A stretch of DNA of 64,000 nt from JAYRGC01 sp041908065 (GTDB lineage: Bacteria > Pseudomonadota > Alphaproteobacteria > UBA9219), in contig JAYRGC010000039.1 of the NCBI GenBank assembly GCA_041908065.1, positions 1-64,000 on the forward strand, written 5' to 3'. Made by a program: the position numbers and the translations under genes. The notes under the pieces were generated by a model. That model searched no databases, was not told where the DNA came from, and saw nothing but the letters and a program-made list of their open reading frames with translations. Positions 42,575-53,208 of this stretch are shown piece by piece (position 1 is the first letter of the stretch; each line of letters begins with the position of its first letter).

Positions 42575-44986
42575 TTACTTGCGATCCGACAAGCCTTTGT
42601 TCATTTTGTCGGCCATGGTTTCCAGCAATTTCATAACGCCGCCCGACAATCCGGTCTTCAGAACCGCGCCGCCGTAGTCCTTGTCTTCATCGCCGGATCT
42701 TTCAAGTTTGGATTCCAGAGCGGCTTCCATAAGGTCTTTGTCTTCGCTGAACGGCTTTGATTGCGCCGCAGTCACGCCGTTGCCGTTAGGATGGGCGTGG
42801 CCGTTTCCGTATTCGGCGCGGCTGATTTCGTCGATGGCGAACTCGTCGCCCGATTGCAGCAACGGAACGCCTTCGGGTTGCGATGCGGAAATCTGGGTCG
42901 GAAAACCGGATTCCGAGGCGGCTCGGGCAACCGAAGGCAAGGGCGGTTTGGCGGGAGAAGCCGCCGCCGCTTTGGCCGGTTGCGGCGCGGTCGTGGCGAT
43001 ATGAGCCAGAACCGAGGCCGTTTTATCCACGCCGCCGGATTTCGCCTCGGCCAGAGCGTCGGCAATCATGGAAATCTCCGCCGCCGTCGTGGCCGCCGGA
43101 GGAGACGCAGTGGCGGCCTTCCAATCCTTGTCCGACAGGCGGGTGGCCAATTCGGCCAAGGCGCGTTCTCTTGCCGTCGAGACGGTCGTTGTGGCCGGAA
43201 CCGGCAGCATGTGGTGAACCCGCAAGGCCTTCACCTTGTCGGCCACGGCGTGGAACAGGCGGGCGCGGGAGATATACTCGGCGAACAGCATATGCACTTC
43301 GCCTTCGCGCTGGGTGCGAAGGTGGTCGTAGTCGGCGCGCACGCGCGATTGCGCCGCGCCCGCTCCGCGATCGTCGTAGAACGGCGCGGTCATAAACAGG
43401 CTGGAGATGGTGTTGGTGGGGGAGGTCATGCCGCGATTTTCCATCACCCACGACGTGCCGACGTGTTCTTGGAAGAATTTTTTGGTTTCCGTCGGATCCT
43501 CGATTTTTCCAAATATCTTGAGGTTGCAGTTGCCGAGGATTGATTGCGCCTCTTGCTTGACGCGCTTTTCCATCGACGGCAAATCTTGCGCCGCGAATAT
43601 CAGCGAGAAACCGAGCGAACGCGCTTGCGCCGCCATCACGGCCATGCCTTGGGCTGTGTAGTAGCCGACTTCGTCGAACACCGTCATAAACGACGAGCTG
43701 GAGCGCGTTTGCTTGCTGCCGATTGCGCTTTCCCAGCTGCCCTCGACCGTGTTGCCCAGCGTCGCGCCCATCATGCCCTTGAGGCTAGCGGCGACGATTT
43801 TGCCTAAGTTGGCGGCTTCGTCGCCGGATTTTTCCAAGGCCGGAATCAGGCCGACCAGAATGCGGCGGTTCAGCACCACGTCCAAGACGTCGACGTCGGC
43901 CAGCTGCGCCTTGAAGATATAGCCGTATTCGTCGCCCAAAGACTGCAGCGAGCGGGTGAATTGCATCGACAGGTAGCCGTGTTGTTGCCGCGCCACCGAC
44001 AAGTCGTACATCGGTTGTTCCGGCGAGGGGGGCTTTTCGTTGCCTTCGTCGTCGAAGGCCGCGTCGACGAAGCCCGGCAGGGTATTCAGGTATCCCCGCA
44101 GGGCGCGCAAAACGCGCTCGGGCAGGGTTTGGTCGCGGGAGAGGCGGATTATGGGCTTCAGCTCGATATATTCGCGCAACACGCCCACGTCCAACAATAA
44201 TCCCTGCTTGTCGCGCTTGAACGTCAGCGCGGGCATCAACGCGCCCATCAGCGCGACGGCGCGTTCCTTCCACATGGCGTTGTCGCCGCCAGCGTCCGGC
44301 ATCAGGCTGGTAACCATGTTCGTCAGATAAGATGCCGAGCCGTTGGCGAACGGGTTCATGGTGTTGGAGACGGCCCCGCTGTCGGAGTTGGCTGTCATGT
44401 AGTTGAGCACTAGCAGATCGTCATCGCGACCGAAACGACGGGCGATGGCGTACAGCGAAGCCCAAAGATCGGTGTCGGCCTTGCCATCGACGTAGACGAA
44501 GCCGGATCCCCATGCGAGGGAATTGACCACCAACGATTTCAGACCTTCGGTCTTTCCCGATCCAGTCGTGCCCAGAAACAGGATATGCGTGCGAGCGTCG
44601 CTATTGGTTAGCCACAATTCCCGCCCGTGATCGGGGTTCTCGGCGTCGTCGACTACGCCCAGATATAATATACCCTCCGATTTTCCCGCGCCGGATTTTC
44701 CGGGCGGGGCGTTGTGTTTGTCCGGCAGTCCGGCGTTTTTGGGGAATTTGAACGGCATGACGAAGGGGCGTTTGCTCATCCATCTCGCGTAAAACAGCAC
44801 GCAGAATAAGGCAATATCAGACCAAGCGTAGACTTCGGGCAAGACAATCAATGTGACGGACACGGCGGCCAACGCCGCCGCGAACATTTTTGTCTGTCCC
44901 CAGTAATCGGCGATACGCACCGACGCCGGCCGGACGTCGCGCATAAGATTGCGCCGAGCTATTGCGTGTTTGGGGAGAATCGTCAT
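42575..44986 (-). CDS. IcmO/DotL-like type IV secretion/conjugation coupling ATPase
   Basis: 803 residues. Two N-terminal membrane segments (about residues 33-70) precede the ATPase domain: Walker A GTTGSGKTEG, then LVVNSLAWGSGFVYVDGKADTD. The Walker B-like strand reads FMTVFDEVGYYTAQGM. This layout and the IcmO/TrbC-like sequences suggest the coupling protein of an I-type (Dot/Icm-like) system. The last about 200 residues are an Ala/Pro-rich, charged region of the kind used to bind adaptors and substrates. No other dot/icm, tra or relaxase gene is in the window, so it is an orphan here; the rest may lie elsewhere. Confidence 0.8.
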   Translation of the reverse strand: MTILPKHAIARRNLMRDVRPASVRIADYWGQTKMFAAALAAVSVTLIVLPEVYAWSDIALFCVLFYARWMSKRPFVMPFKFPKNAGLPDKHNAPPGKSGAGKSEGILYLGVVDDAENPDHGRELWLTNSDARTHILFLGTTGSGKTEGLKSLVVNSLAWGSGFVYVDGKADTDLWASLYAIARRFGRDDDLLVLNYMTANSDSGAVSNTMNPFANGSASYLTNMVTSLMPDAGGDNAMWKERAVALMGALMPALTFKRDKQGLLLDVGVLREYIELKPIIRLSRDQTLPERVLRALRGYLNTLPGFVDAAFDDEGNEKPPSPEQPMYDLSVARQQHGYLSMQFTRSLQSLGDEYGYIFKAQLADVDVLDVVLNRRILVGLIPALEKSGDEAANLGKIVAASLKGMMGATLGNTVEGSWESAIGSKQTRSSSSFMTVFDEVGYYTAQGMAVMAAQARSLGFSLIFAAQDLPSMEKRVKQEAQSILGNCNLKIFGKIEDPTETKKFFQEHVGTSWVMENRGMTSPTNTISSLFMTAPFYDDRGAGAAQSRVRADYDHLRTQREGEVHMLFAEYISRARLFHAVADKVKALRVHHMLPVPATTTVSTARERALAELATRLSDKDWKAATASPPAATTAAEISMIADALAEAKSGGVDKTASVLAHIATTAPQPAKAAAASPAKPPLPSVARAASESGFPTQISASQPEGVPLLQSGDEFAIDEISRAEYGNGHAHPNGNGVTAAQSKPFSEDKDLMEAALESKLERSGDEDKDYGGAVLKTGLSGGVMKLLETMADKMNKGLSDRK

Positions 44987-45172
44987 TTTATTCGGCCATC
45001 ACCAAATCAGGATTTCCCTTTGAGTTTTCCCCATATTCAAGCCGGAGTTTCTCCGACGGCTGGTTATATTACGGTTAATGCGGCAAAAATCCACGAAATT
45101 TAATGCGGAAACAAGGCAGTTGAAGGTATATTCTGCTATTTACGATGGCTATTGGTTAATATCGGAGGAAAA

Positions 45173-45748
45173 ATGCCGGAAAACCAGCCGCAAATGGGGC
45201 TTTGCGAAATCCTGCGCGCCGATCTTCGCCGGTTTGTTAACGGCGGATCTATCGGATGGTTGGCCATGGCGGCTTGCCTGTTCCTGCGAACGGGATTTTT
45301 GGCGGTGGCCATATACCGGCTGTCGGCGGCCTGCGCCAAGGGCGGAGCCTTGAGGAGAGCCTTGGCCAAGGTATTATGGCGGCTCAACGTGTTCATTAGC
45401 GGTTGCGACATAAGCCCGCGGGCGGTCATCGGGGCTGGTTTCAAAATGTCGCATCCGTGCGGGGTGGTTATCGGCCCAGCCGTCATCGGATCCAACGTGA
45501 TGATGCTGCAAAACACTACCCTAGGGTTGCGCCGTTTCAGCGACGACGAGGACGATCCCAAGAATTATCCGGTTGTCGGCGATAACGTAATCATATGCGC
45601 CGGAGCGGTTTTGGCCGGAAGCGTGAAGGTGGGATCCAACGTGGTGATAGGAGCAAACGCGGTCGTCACATCGGACGTGCCGGACGACAGCACCGCCATA
45701 GGCGTTCCGGCGCGTCTGGTTCCCAGAGGACATGCCAAGCCGGTTTGA
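45173..45748 (+). CDS. Serine O-acetyltransferase-like hexapeptide transferase
   Basis: 191 residues from the ATG at 45173, with GGAGGAAAA immediately upstream. A hydrophobic segment (about residues 27-47) is followed by a left-handed beta-helix (about 80-185) with the CysE-type HPCGVVIGP and NTTLGLRR motifs and the usual catalytic His. The protein is shorter than CysE (about 270 residues) and lacks most of its N-terminal helical domain. It is closer to the SAT-like enzymes in polysaccharide clusters. Cysteine synthesis or sugar acetylation are both possible. A family A repeat follows. Confidence 0.75.
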   Translation: MPENQPQMGLCEILRADLRRFVNGGSIGWLAMAACLFLRTGFLAVAIYRLSAACAKGGALRRALAKVLWRLNVFISGCDISPRAVIGAGFKMSHPCGVVIGPAVIGSNVMMLQNTTLGLRRFSDDEDDPKNYPVVGDNVIICAGAVLAGSVKVGSNVVIGANAVVTSDVPDDSTAIGVPARLVPRGHAKPV

Positions 45749-45798
45749 AAAAGCACCTACGGGCGGCAGGCCGGATTTGCAAAGTTATGGCCAAAGGC

Positions 45799-45924
45799 CG
45801 TCATTGCGAGCCGCCACTCTTTGGTTTGGACAGCGTTGAACGCTGTCGGGCGGCGAAGCAATCCAGTGCCGTTGCTCCATAAGGTCTGGATTGCTTCGCC
45901 GCCAAGGGGCGGCTCGCAATGACG
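45799..45924. repeat. Dispersed palindromic repeat, family A (longer loop)
   Basis: The copy opens with CGTCATTGCGAGCCGCC and closes with GGCGGCTCGCAATGACG. Between the outer and inner left arms there is an extra run of about 30 bases (around TTGGACAGCGTTGAACGC), so this copy is longer than the others. It is flanked by GCTTTTGGCTGTAGACC. Confidence 0.9.
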
Positions 45925-45970
45925 GCTTTTGGCTGTAGACCTTGCAATGGCGGTTTTCGGAATTATCAGT

Positions 45971-46846
45971 TCAAGCCGATTTGCGGAATTCGGGTTCGAA
46001 GGGGCGGGGGGAATAGCGCAACAAGCGGCGGCCTTCTTCGCAATCGAAGACCATGTTTTCGTTCATGCGCTCGAACACGCCGTATCCTAGGGATTTTCCG
46101 TCGATAACCCGAAGACGTTTGCCGACGGCGAAGACGTTTTTTAGGACGGAAGTCGGCAAATGGAGCATAAGCGGGCGACGGTCAAGGGAACGGAAAATCT
46201 TTTTGACCATTTCGCGGTATGACAACACTTGGCCTCCGGCGATGTTCAACGACTTTCCGTAGACGGTGGAGTTTCCGATGGCTCCCATGATCGCCGCCGC
46301 CACGTCGTCGGCGTGGATCGGTTGCCGCAATCCCTTGGCTTCTCCGGCCAAGGGAAATACCCACATTTTCTTTATGAACCTGGCTATTCTGGAGATGTTT
46401 TGATCGGCCACGCCGTCATAGATCATGTTGGAACGTAAAATGGTGCAGGGAATTTCATGTATAGCAGCCCAAGATGTAAGGATGTTTTCGCCCATTTCGA
46501 TATTTTCCGCCAACATTCTTTCTTTGGCGTCTTGGCTTTTGGCTTTGGAATATCTGCTTATGGAGCTTAACGCCACTATGGCTTGCGCGCCTGAAAACCT
46601 TTGCAGGTTGCGAGCCAGAACCCATATCGGGGCCAGACTAAGCAATATCGAGCCTTTCGGCATGACGGTTTTGTCGGTTTCCGAAATGTCGAGGTGGATG
46701 AGCTTAAATCCCGACGGCAGATCCAGATTGCGGCGCGATATGACGCTGGCTTCCAGTCCTTCGGCGGCAAGACGATCCATAAGATATTCAGCGACAAGGC
46801 TGCGACCGCCGAAAATGACTATTTCAGGTTTGGGTGAATCCGTCAT
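45971..46846 (-). CDS. NAD(P)-binding epimerase/dehydratase-like protein
   Basis: 291 residues. The N-terminal Rossmann region (IVIFGGRSLVAEYLMDRLA) has a GxxxxxxE-type variant of the short-chain dehydrogenase glycine motif. The middle part has ALSSISRYSKAK, where Tyr-x-x-x-Lys may be the catalytic pair, and a later PIHADDVAAAIMGA stretch typical of extended SDR proteins. The substrate is unknown; nucleotide sugar or an assembly-factor role are both known for such proteins. It is transcribed away from ispG. Confidence 0.7.
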   Translation of the reverse strand: MTDSPKPEIVIFGGRSLVAEYLMDRLAAEGLEASVISRRNLDLPSGFKLIHLDISETDKTVMPKGSILLSLAPIWVLARNLQRFSGAQAIVALSSISRYSKAKSQDAKERMLAENIEMGENILTSWAAIHEIPCTILRSNMIYDGVADQNISRIARFIKKMWVFPLAGEAKGLRQPIHADDVAAAIMGAIGNSTVYGKSLNIAGGQVLSYREMVKKIFRSLDRRPLMLHLPTSVLKNVFAVGKRLRVIDGKSLGYGVFERMNENMVFDCEEGRRLLRYSPRPFEPEFRKSA

Positions 46847-46904
46847 TTAACACCGCCTTAGGGATTTGATTGGAAGATACGAAGGATCTGAAAATATCTA
46901 TCGG

Positions 46905-46933
46905 TTGCCGCAGTATACTCGAATCGTTATAAA
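46905..46933 (+). promoter_or_regulatory. Candidate sigma-70 promoter of ispG
   Basis: TTGCCG (46905-46910) and TATAAA (46928-46933) are separated by 17 bases. This leaves a leader of about 90 bases to the ispG ATG at 47028. The region also contains TATACT in the spacer, which could be an alternative -10. Confidence 0.55.
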
Positions 46934-47027
46934 AACGGAACCGTTTGTGTGCGCTTTATTTTGCAGCTCCTGCGGATTGAGGCTATAAAGCCGTGTCGGA
47001 TAACTTTTGTTACGGGGGGGCTATCGC

Positions 47028-48140
47028 ATGAGTCACGGGGCAGCAGAAGCGCAGGCGTACCGCCCTTGGCGCGAGATCAAGCGTCGCGCCAGTCGCCGGA
47101 TAATGGTCGGCAAGGTTCCGGTCGGAGGGGACGCCCCTATCGCCGTGCAATCGATGACCAATACTTTGACTTCGGATGCCCAGGCCACTATCGCCCAGAT
47201 AAAGCGGATGGAGGATGCCGGAGCCGATATCGTGCGGGTTTCCTGCCCCGACGAGGAATCCACAGCCGCGCTGAAGGAGATCGTGCGTTCGGTGAGCGTT
47301 CCCATAGTGGCCGACATCCATTTCCATTATCGGCGCGGCATCGAAGCCGCCGAGGCCGGAGCGGCCTGTCTGCGTATTAACCCGGGCAACATTGGCTCGG
47401 CGGAGCGGGTGCGGGAAGTCGTCAAGGCGGCCAAGGATCACGGATGCTCGATGCGGATAGGCGTCAACGCTGGATCGCTGGAGCACGAGCTTTTGGAGAA
47501 GTATGGCGAGCCTTGCCCCGACGCCATGGTCGAAAGCGCGTTGACGCACGCCAAGATTCTCGAAGACCACGATTTCCGCGAGTTTAAGATCAGCGTCAAG
47601 GCCTCGGACGTGTTTTTAGCCGTCGCCGCATATCATGGGCTGGCGGAGGCTTGCGATTATCCGTTGCACGTCGGCATCACCGAGGCCGGAGGATTGCGGG
47701 CGGGCACGGTTAAAAGCTCCATCGGCATGGGCGCGTTGCTGTGGGCGGGGATCGGCGACACCATCCGCGTTTCGCTTTCCGCCGATCCGGTGGAGGAAGT
47801 GCGGGTGGGGTTTGATATTCTAAAGTCGCTGGGGCTTAGGAGCCGAGGCGTCACCGTTATTTCCTGTCCTTCGTGCGCGCGCCAGAATTTCGACGTCATC
47901 AAGACGGTGGCGGCGTTGGAGGAAAGGTTGGCGCATATAACGGAGCCGCTAACCGTTTCCGTTATCGGCTGCGTCGTCAACGGCCCGGGCGAAGCCCTGA
48001 TGACCGACATCGGATTTGCCGGAGGCGGCAAGAACACCCATCAGGTTTATGTCAACGGCCAGCAGGATCACCGTTTGAAGGACGGCGACATAGTTTCGCA
48101 TTTGGCGGAACTGGTGGAAAAGGAAATCAAGAAGAAGTGA
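47028..48140 (+). CDS. ispG: 4-hydroxy-3-methylbut-2-en-1-yl diphosphate synthase (flavodoxin)
   Basis: 370 residues from the ATG at 47028. It is the penultimate MEP-pathway enzyme, with a 4Fe-4S cluster. The TIM-barrel part starts with [14 protein letters not shown]. The C-terminal cluster ligands are in [10 protein letters not shown] and [11 protein letters not shown]. The length is normal for the bacterial two-domain form. The preceding gene runs in the opposite direction, so ispG is the first gene of its unit. Confidence 0.98.
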   Translation: MSHGAAEAQAYRPWREIKRRASRRIMVGKVPVGGDAPIAVQSMTNTLTSDAQATIAQIKRMEDAGADIVRVSCPDEESTAALKEIVRSVSVPIVADIHFHYRRGIEAAEAGAACLRINPGNIGSAERVREVVKAAKDHGCSMRIGVNAGSLEHELLEKYGEPCPDAMVESALTHAKILEDHDFREFKISVKASDVFLAVAAYHGLAEACDYPLHVGITEAGGLRAGTVKSSIGMGALLWAGIGDTIRVSLSADPVEEVRVGFDILKSLGLRSRGVTVISCPSCARQNFDVIKTVAALEERLAHITEPLTVSVIGCVVNGPGEALMTDIGFAGGGKNTHQVYVNGQQDHRLKDGDIVSHLAELVEKEIKKK

Positions 48141-48161
48141 TTAGACTTCTTGCATAACTGT

Positions 48162-48257
48162 CGTCATTGCGAGCGGCCCCTTGGCGGCGAAGCAATCCAG
48201 ATTCATAGCGCAACGGCACTGGATTGCTTCGCCGCCAAGGGGCGGCTCGCAATGACG
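48162..48257. repeat. Dispersed palindromic repeat, family A
   Basis: The copy opens with CGTCATTGCGAGCGGCCCC and closes with GGCGGCTCGCAATGACG. It lies between ispG and mreB. About 70 bases later the interval carries GCCTTTGGCTGTGAC, the flanking word also seen near other copies. Confidence 0.92.
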
Positions 48258-48369
48258 CCCTTCCTCAGCCCTCCCCAAAAAACCAAAATGTAAATCGGTG
48301 GATTTTAACGGGGTAGAGACAGCCTTTGGCTGTGACTTCGTAATGACGCTAAACTTGGCCGTAGCCTTC

Positions 48370-49446
<1,077 letters not shown>

Positions 49447-49539
49447 TCAAACCGCGAGGATTCCTATTCCTTTTGGCATTTGGTCGCCGCGATTGCAAGC
49501 GGTATCCATGGGAAAAATGCCGACATTATGGCGATCTGT

Positions 49540-49640
49540 CGTCATTGCGAGCGGCCTTCTTCTGGCCGCGAAGCAATCCAGTGCAGTTGCTCCATGGCTC
49601 TGGATTGCTTCGCGTCGCAAGGGCGACGCTCGCAATGACG
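49540..49640. repeat. Dispersed palindromic repeat, family A
   Basis: The copy opens with CGTCATTGCGAGCGGCC and closes with CGACGCTCGCAATGACG. The right arm carries GCGTCGCAAGGGCGACG in place of the usual GCCGCCAAGGGG, so the inner arms are rearranged. It lies between mreB and the yceD-like gene. Confidence 0.9.
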
Positions 49641-49666
49641 CTAAACAATGGATGGACTGCCTATTT

Positions 49667-50221
49667 TTAATCCTTTCCCTTAAGCATGTCCGCCAATCCG
49701 GCGAAGGGGTTGGGCGGCGGGGGAGATGATTCTTTCGTTTTCTCCGCCATGACGATCTCGGCGTCCTTGTGGCGAGGGTAGGGGTTCAGGGATACCGCCA
49801 AATGCTGGCTGACCAGTTCTCCCAGATCGATTGTTCCGTTCACTATCGGCTCCAGCATTTCTTCAGCGTCGGGCACGTCGTGGGGCGGATTGGCTCCGTG
49901 GGCGGCCATTTTAGGGGGAGCGCACAGCACTTCGATTTTTTCGGCGATCGTGGCCGGAACCGGCTCCAGCGTCACGACGCACCGCTGCACCACTTTGGCG
50001 TTCATAGTGCCGGAGACTTTCACCATGCCGTCGGAGGCGTGGTCGGCGTTCAGCGTCGCTTCCAGCATAGGCAGATCCAAAAGACCGAAACGCTCGGCCA
50101 ACGCCTTGCGTTCGGATGGGCGGGCGGTCATGCGTTCCACCACTCCGCCCGCAGGAATCCTGTCGACCCGCAGGGGACGGGAAAATTCGGGAGCGTTTTC
50201 GGCGGGAGGTTGCGATTTCAT
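49667..50221 (-). CDS. YceD/DUF177-family protein
   Basis: 184 residues. It shows the DUF177 pattern: a central CVVTLEPVPATIAEKIEVL segment and the acidic PIVNGTIDLGELVSQHLAVSLNPYPRHKDA stretch. In bacteria this family usually precedes rpmF and takes part in 23S rRNA metabolism; rpmF is not adjacent here. Its ATG overlaps the plsC stop, so it is the third gene of ccoI-plsC-yceD. Confidence 0.8.
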   Translation of the reverse strand: MKSQPPAENAPEFSRPLRVDRIPAGGVVERMTARPSERKALAERFGLLDLPMLEATLNADHASDGMVKVSGTMNAKVVQRCVVTLEPVPATIAEKIEVLCAPPKMAAHGANPPHDVPDAEEMLEPIVNGTIDLGELVSQHLAVSLNPYPRHKDAEIVMAEKTKESSPPPPNPFAGLADMLKGKD

Positions 50222-50931
50222 GGGTTGGCCGTCAGTTTGTCGCTGGCCGATTCCAGATCTTTTTGCAGCCGTTCCATCAGCTCATCCTTTGCCAGTCCGG
50301 CGGGGATGGGAGGGAGAAATTCTATGGTGATGGTTCCGGCGCGTTTCATAAAGCCGTTTTTCGGCCAGAAAAGCCCCGAGTTTAAAGCCATAGGCACGAC
50401 GGGGATTTTTAAATCCTGATACAACGCCGCGACGCCGGATTTATAAGGCTTGCGTTCTTTGGGGGCGGTGCGGGTTCCTTGGGGGAAGATGATTATCTTG
50501 CGCCCCTGCGCCGCCGCCTCGCGGGCGGCCTTCAGCATTCCCGACACGGCGCGGGATCTGCCGCCGCGATCTATCGGGATCATTCCGGCGCGTCCGGCGT
50601 ACCATCCCCACACCGGCAGGCTTAAAAGCTCTTTTTTCAACACTATGGCGGGGTCGTAGAACATCAGGTGCATTTTACAGGTTTCCCACGCCGATTGGTG
50701 CTTGGCAGCGATTATGCACGTCCCTTCCGGCACGTTTTCCAATCCGACAATCCGGTAACGGATTTCGGCGATATGTCGCTCGAAGAACTCCAGATGCTTC
50801 AACCACATATGGATGAAAAAGAACAATCCGCGTTTGGGCAAAAGCAAAGCCCACAACAGGGCGAAGCATAAAAACGCCGTCCATCCGAAGAAGGCGAGAT
50901 TGAAGAATATAGAGCGAAGGGTTGTAAGCAT
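50218..50931 (-). CDS. plsC: 1-acyl-sn-glycerol-3-phosphate acyltransferase
   Basis: 237 residues. It makes phosphatidic acid from lysophosphatidic acid at the inner membrane. A hydrophobic N-terminal segment precedes the acyltransferase motifs: AAKHQSAWET (H-x4-D-like block, with Glu at the acidic position) and the FPQGTRTAPKE motif. The HxxxxE variant in place of HxxxxD is notable but occurs in alphaproteobacterial PlsC proteins. It starts 13 bases after ccoI and overlaps yceD. Confidence 0.9.
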   Translation of the reverse strand: MLTTLRSIFFNLAFFGWTAFLCFALLWALLLPKRGLFFFIHMWLKHLEFFERHIAEIRYRIVGLENVPEGTCIIAAKHQSAWETCKMHLMFYDPAIVLKKELLSLPVWGWYAGRAGMIPIDRGGRSRAVSGMLKAAREAAAQGRKIIIFPQGTRTAPKERKPYKSGVAALYQDLKIPVVPMALNSGLFWPKNGFMKRAGTITIEFLPPIPAGLAKDELMERLQKDLESASDKLTANP

Positions 50932-50944
50932 CTGATCTTGCCAG

Positions 50945-53164
50945 TCACCTGAGATTTAGCCGTTGGGCGTTCACTACCACGATTATGGATGAAGAGGCCA
51001 TAGCCACGGCGGCTATCAACGGAGTGACGTGCCCCAGCATGGCCAGCGGCACGGCCAGCGCGTTGTAGGCGAAGGACATTATGAAATTCTGGCGCACCAG
51101 ACTTTCCGCCCTTTTGCTGGTGGACATCGCCTCGATCACCGGAGCCAGCGCGTCGCCCTGAAACACTATGTCGGCGGCGTTTTGAGTTATGTCCAGCGCG
51201 GAAGAAGGAGACATCGACACGTCGGCGGCGGACAGCGCGGGCGCGTCGTTCAGCCCGTCGCCAACCATCAGCACGCGCTTGCCCGAGCTTCGCATCGCCT
51301 CGATGGCCGCGCATTTCTCCGCCGGTTTCAGGCCGGAGCGGAAATCAGAAATGCCCAGAGCGCGGGCGGCGGATTCCACCACCTTGGCGCGGTCGCCGGA
51401 CAGCAAAACCACCTCGCATCCCATGCTTCGCAGTTTTTCGACCACTTCTTTCGCGTCGCTCCGCAATTCGTCGGCGAAGGCGAAGCGGGTCGGAGGCTCT
51501 TCCTCGATCTTCAGCCACAGCTCAGGCCTGTCGTCGTTGGGAGCGGCCATGTCGCCGCACCAGTCGCGGCGTCCCAGCCGCGTACGCCGCCCTTCGACGA
51601 CGCCTTCCATGCCTTGGCCGGAGGTTTCGGAAACTTCAAACGCTTGCGGAGCGACGCAATCTTTCCCGACCTCGGACATTAAGGCCTTGGCGAGGGGATG
51701 GCGGCTGTGGGCGGCGAGGGCGGCGGCCAGACGCAAGCGGTTGTTCGCTGTGATCGTGGCCGAGGATGTGGCCGTGCCGGTTTCTACGATTTCCACCAGC
51801 TTGGGCTTGCCCATGGTGAGCGTTCCGGTTTTGTCGAACGCTATCACATCCACGTCGGCCAGACGTTCGATCGCGTCGGCTGATTTCAGCAGCATTCCGC
51901 GCTTGAACAGCCTGCCGCTGGCCAGAACCTGAACGGCGGGGACGGCAAGCCCCAAGGCGCAGGGGCAGGTGATGATTAAAACCGTCATTGCCGTCAGCAA
52001 CGCCGGTTGCCATGCCGTTCCCAAGGCCAGCCAAACGGCGAACGTGCCGAACGCCAGAATATGCACGACGGGCGTGTACCATCTCGCCACGCGATCGGCC
52101 AGACGAACGTATAGGGCGTGGCCTTGTTCGGCCTTTTCCATCAGCTTGATGACCTCGGCAAGCAGGCTTTCTTCTCCGGCTGCGGTGATGCTGACGGTTA
52201 TCGGCGACAGGACGTTGACCATCCCGCCGAACACCCGAGATCCTTCTTCCACCGGCTGCGTGACAGTTTCTCCGGTAATAAAGCTGGGATCTATTTCCGA
52301 TCTGCCGCCTTCCACTACTCCGTCGGCGGCGACGCGCTCTCCGGCGGCTATTTGCAGGATCATTCCCGATTTCAGCTCTCTTATCGGCAAGATGCGGCGG
52401 TTGCCGCCGGATTCCACCACCGTGGCCGATCCGGCCATCATGGCCAATAAATCCTGCGCCGCCGCGCGGGCGCGGCCTCGGGTTTTACGATCGAGATAAC
52501 GTCCTATCAGCAGCAAGAACAACAGCATGACGACGGAATCGAAATACGAATGCTCGCCGTGGTTTATGGTTTCGAAAAGGCTCATCGCGGTGGTGAGGAT
52601 CAAGGCCACAGATATGGGAACGTCCATGTTGGCGCGGCCATGCCTTAGGGCGTTCCATGCCGAGGCGAAGAACGGGCGGCCTGCGTAAAGCATGGTGGGA
52701 ATGGAGATCAACGCCGCCGTCCAGTGCATCATGGAGCGGGTGGCGAAGCCCATGGTTTCGGTCGAAGAAGACCACAATCCCACCGACAGCAGCATGATGT
52801 TGCCGGAGGCGAATCCGGCCACGGCCATGCAGCGCATCAGGAAACGCTCCTCCCGCCTGTCGTCGTTATCCAGTTGTTTTTGATCGAAGGGCATGAACTT
52901 ATAGCCCTTGGCGGCGGCGATGCCGATAAGCTCGTTTGCGCGGGAGGGATCGCCTTTCCAGCGCAAGGCCAGACGCTTGGTGGTCAGATTGACGCGGGCG
53001 GAAACTTCGGCTTCGGCGTTGAGGACGTTTTCTATGAGAAAGGCGCAGGAGGCGCATTTGATCCCCTGCACCATCAGATATATGGCGTTTTCCTCCCCCT
53101 CGCGCAGGACGAACGGCGAATAATCCTGAACGCTCGAGTTGTCGTCTTTGTTTTCTTCCACCAC
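50945..53164 (-). CDS. ccoI: Copper-translocating P1B-type ATPase CcoI/FixI
   Basis: 739 residues from the GTG at 53164, chosen because GGAG lies 5 bases upstream. An ATG at 53209 would add 15 residues but has no ribosome site and sits on a TATAAT element. A heavy-metal domain holds GIKCASC (Cys37, Cys40). Then come the membrane CPC motif (TCPCALGLAVP), the phosphorylation motif DKTGTLT and GDGLNDAPAL. The sequence is CcoI-like: NMDVPISVALILTTAMSLFE and GRYLDRKTRG occur in this family, which supplies copper for cbb3 oxidase assembly. ccoNOPGHS are not present nearby. Confidence 0.9.
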   Translation of the reverse strand: MVEENKDDNSSVQDYSPFVLREGEENAIYLMVQGIKCASCAFLIENVLNAEAEVSARVNLTTKRLALRWKGDPSRANELIGIAAAKGYKFMPFDQKQLDNDDRREERFLMRCMAVAGFASGNIMLLSVGLWSSSTETMGFATRSMMHWTAALISIPTMLYAGRPFFASAWNALRHGRANMDVPISVALILTTAMSLFETINHGEHSYFDSVVMLLFLLLIGRYLDRKTRGRARAAAQDLLAMMAGSATVVESGGNRRILPIRELKSGMILQIAAGERVAADGVVEGGRSEIDPSFITGETVTQPVEEGSRVFGGMVNVLSPITVSITAAGEESLLAEVIKLMEKAEQGHALYVRLADRVARWYTPVVHILAFGTFAVWLALGTAWQPALLTAMTVLIITCPCALGLAVPAVQVLASGRLFKRGMLLKSADAIERLADVDVIAFDKTGTLTMGKPKLVEIVETGTATSSATITANNRLRLAAALAAHSRHPLAKALMSEVGKDCVAPQAFEVSETSGQGMEGVVEGRRTRLGRRDWCGDMAAPNDDRPELWLKIEEEPPTRFAFADELRSDAKEVVEKLRSMGCEVVLLSGDRAKVVESAARALGISDFRSGLKPAEKCAAIEAMRSSGKRVLMVGDGLNDAPALSAADVSMSPSSALDITQNAADIVFQGDALAPVIEAMSTSKRAESLVRQNFIMSFAYNALAVPLAMLGHVTPLIAAVAMASSSIIVVVNAQRLNLR

Positions 53165-53208
53165 AAGGTCTCCGTAGGCAAGTGACAAGGGACAGGTCTT
53201 TACTCGCA

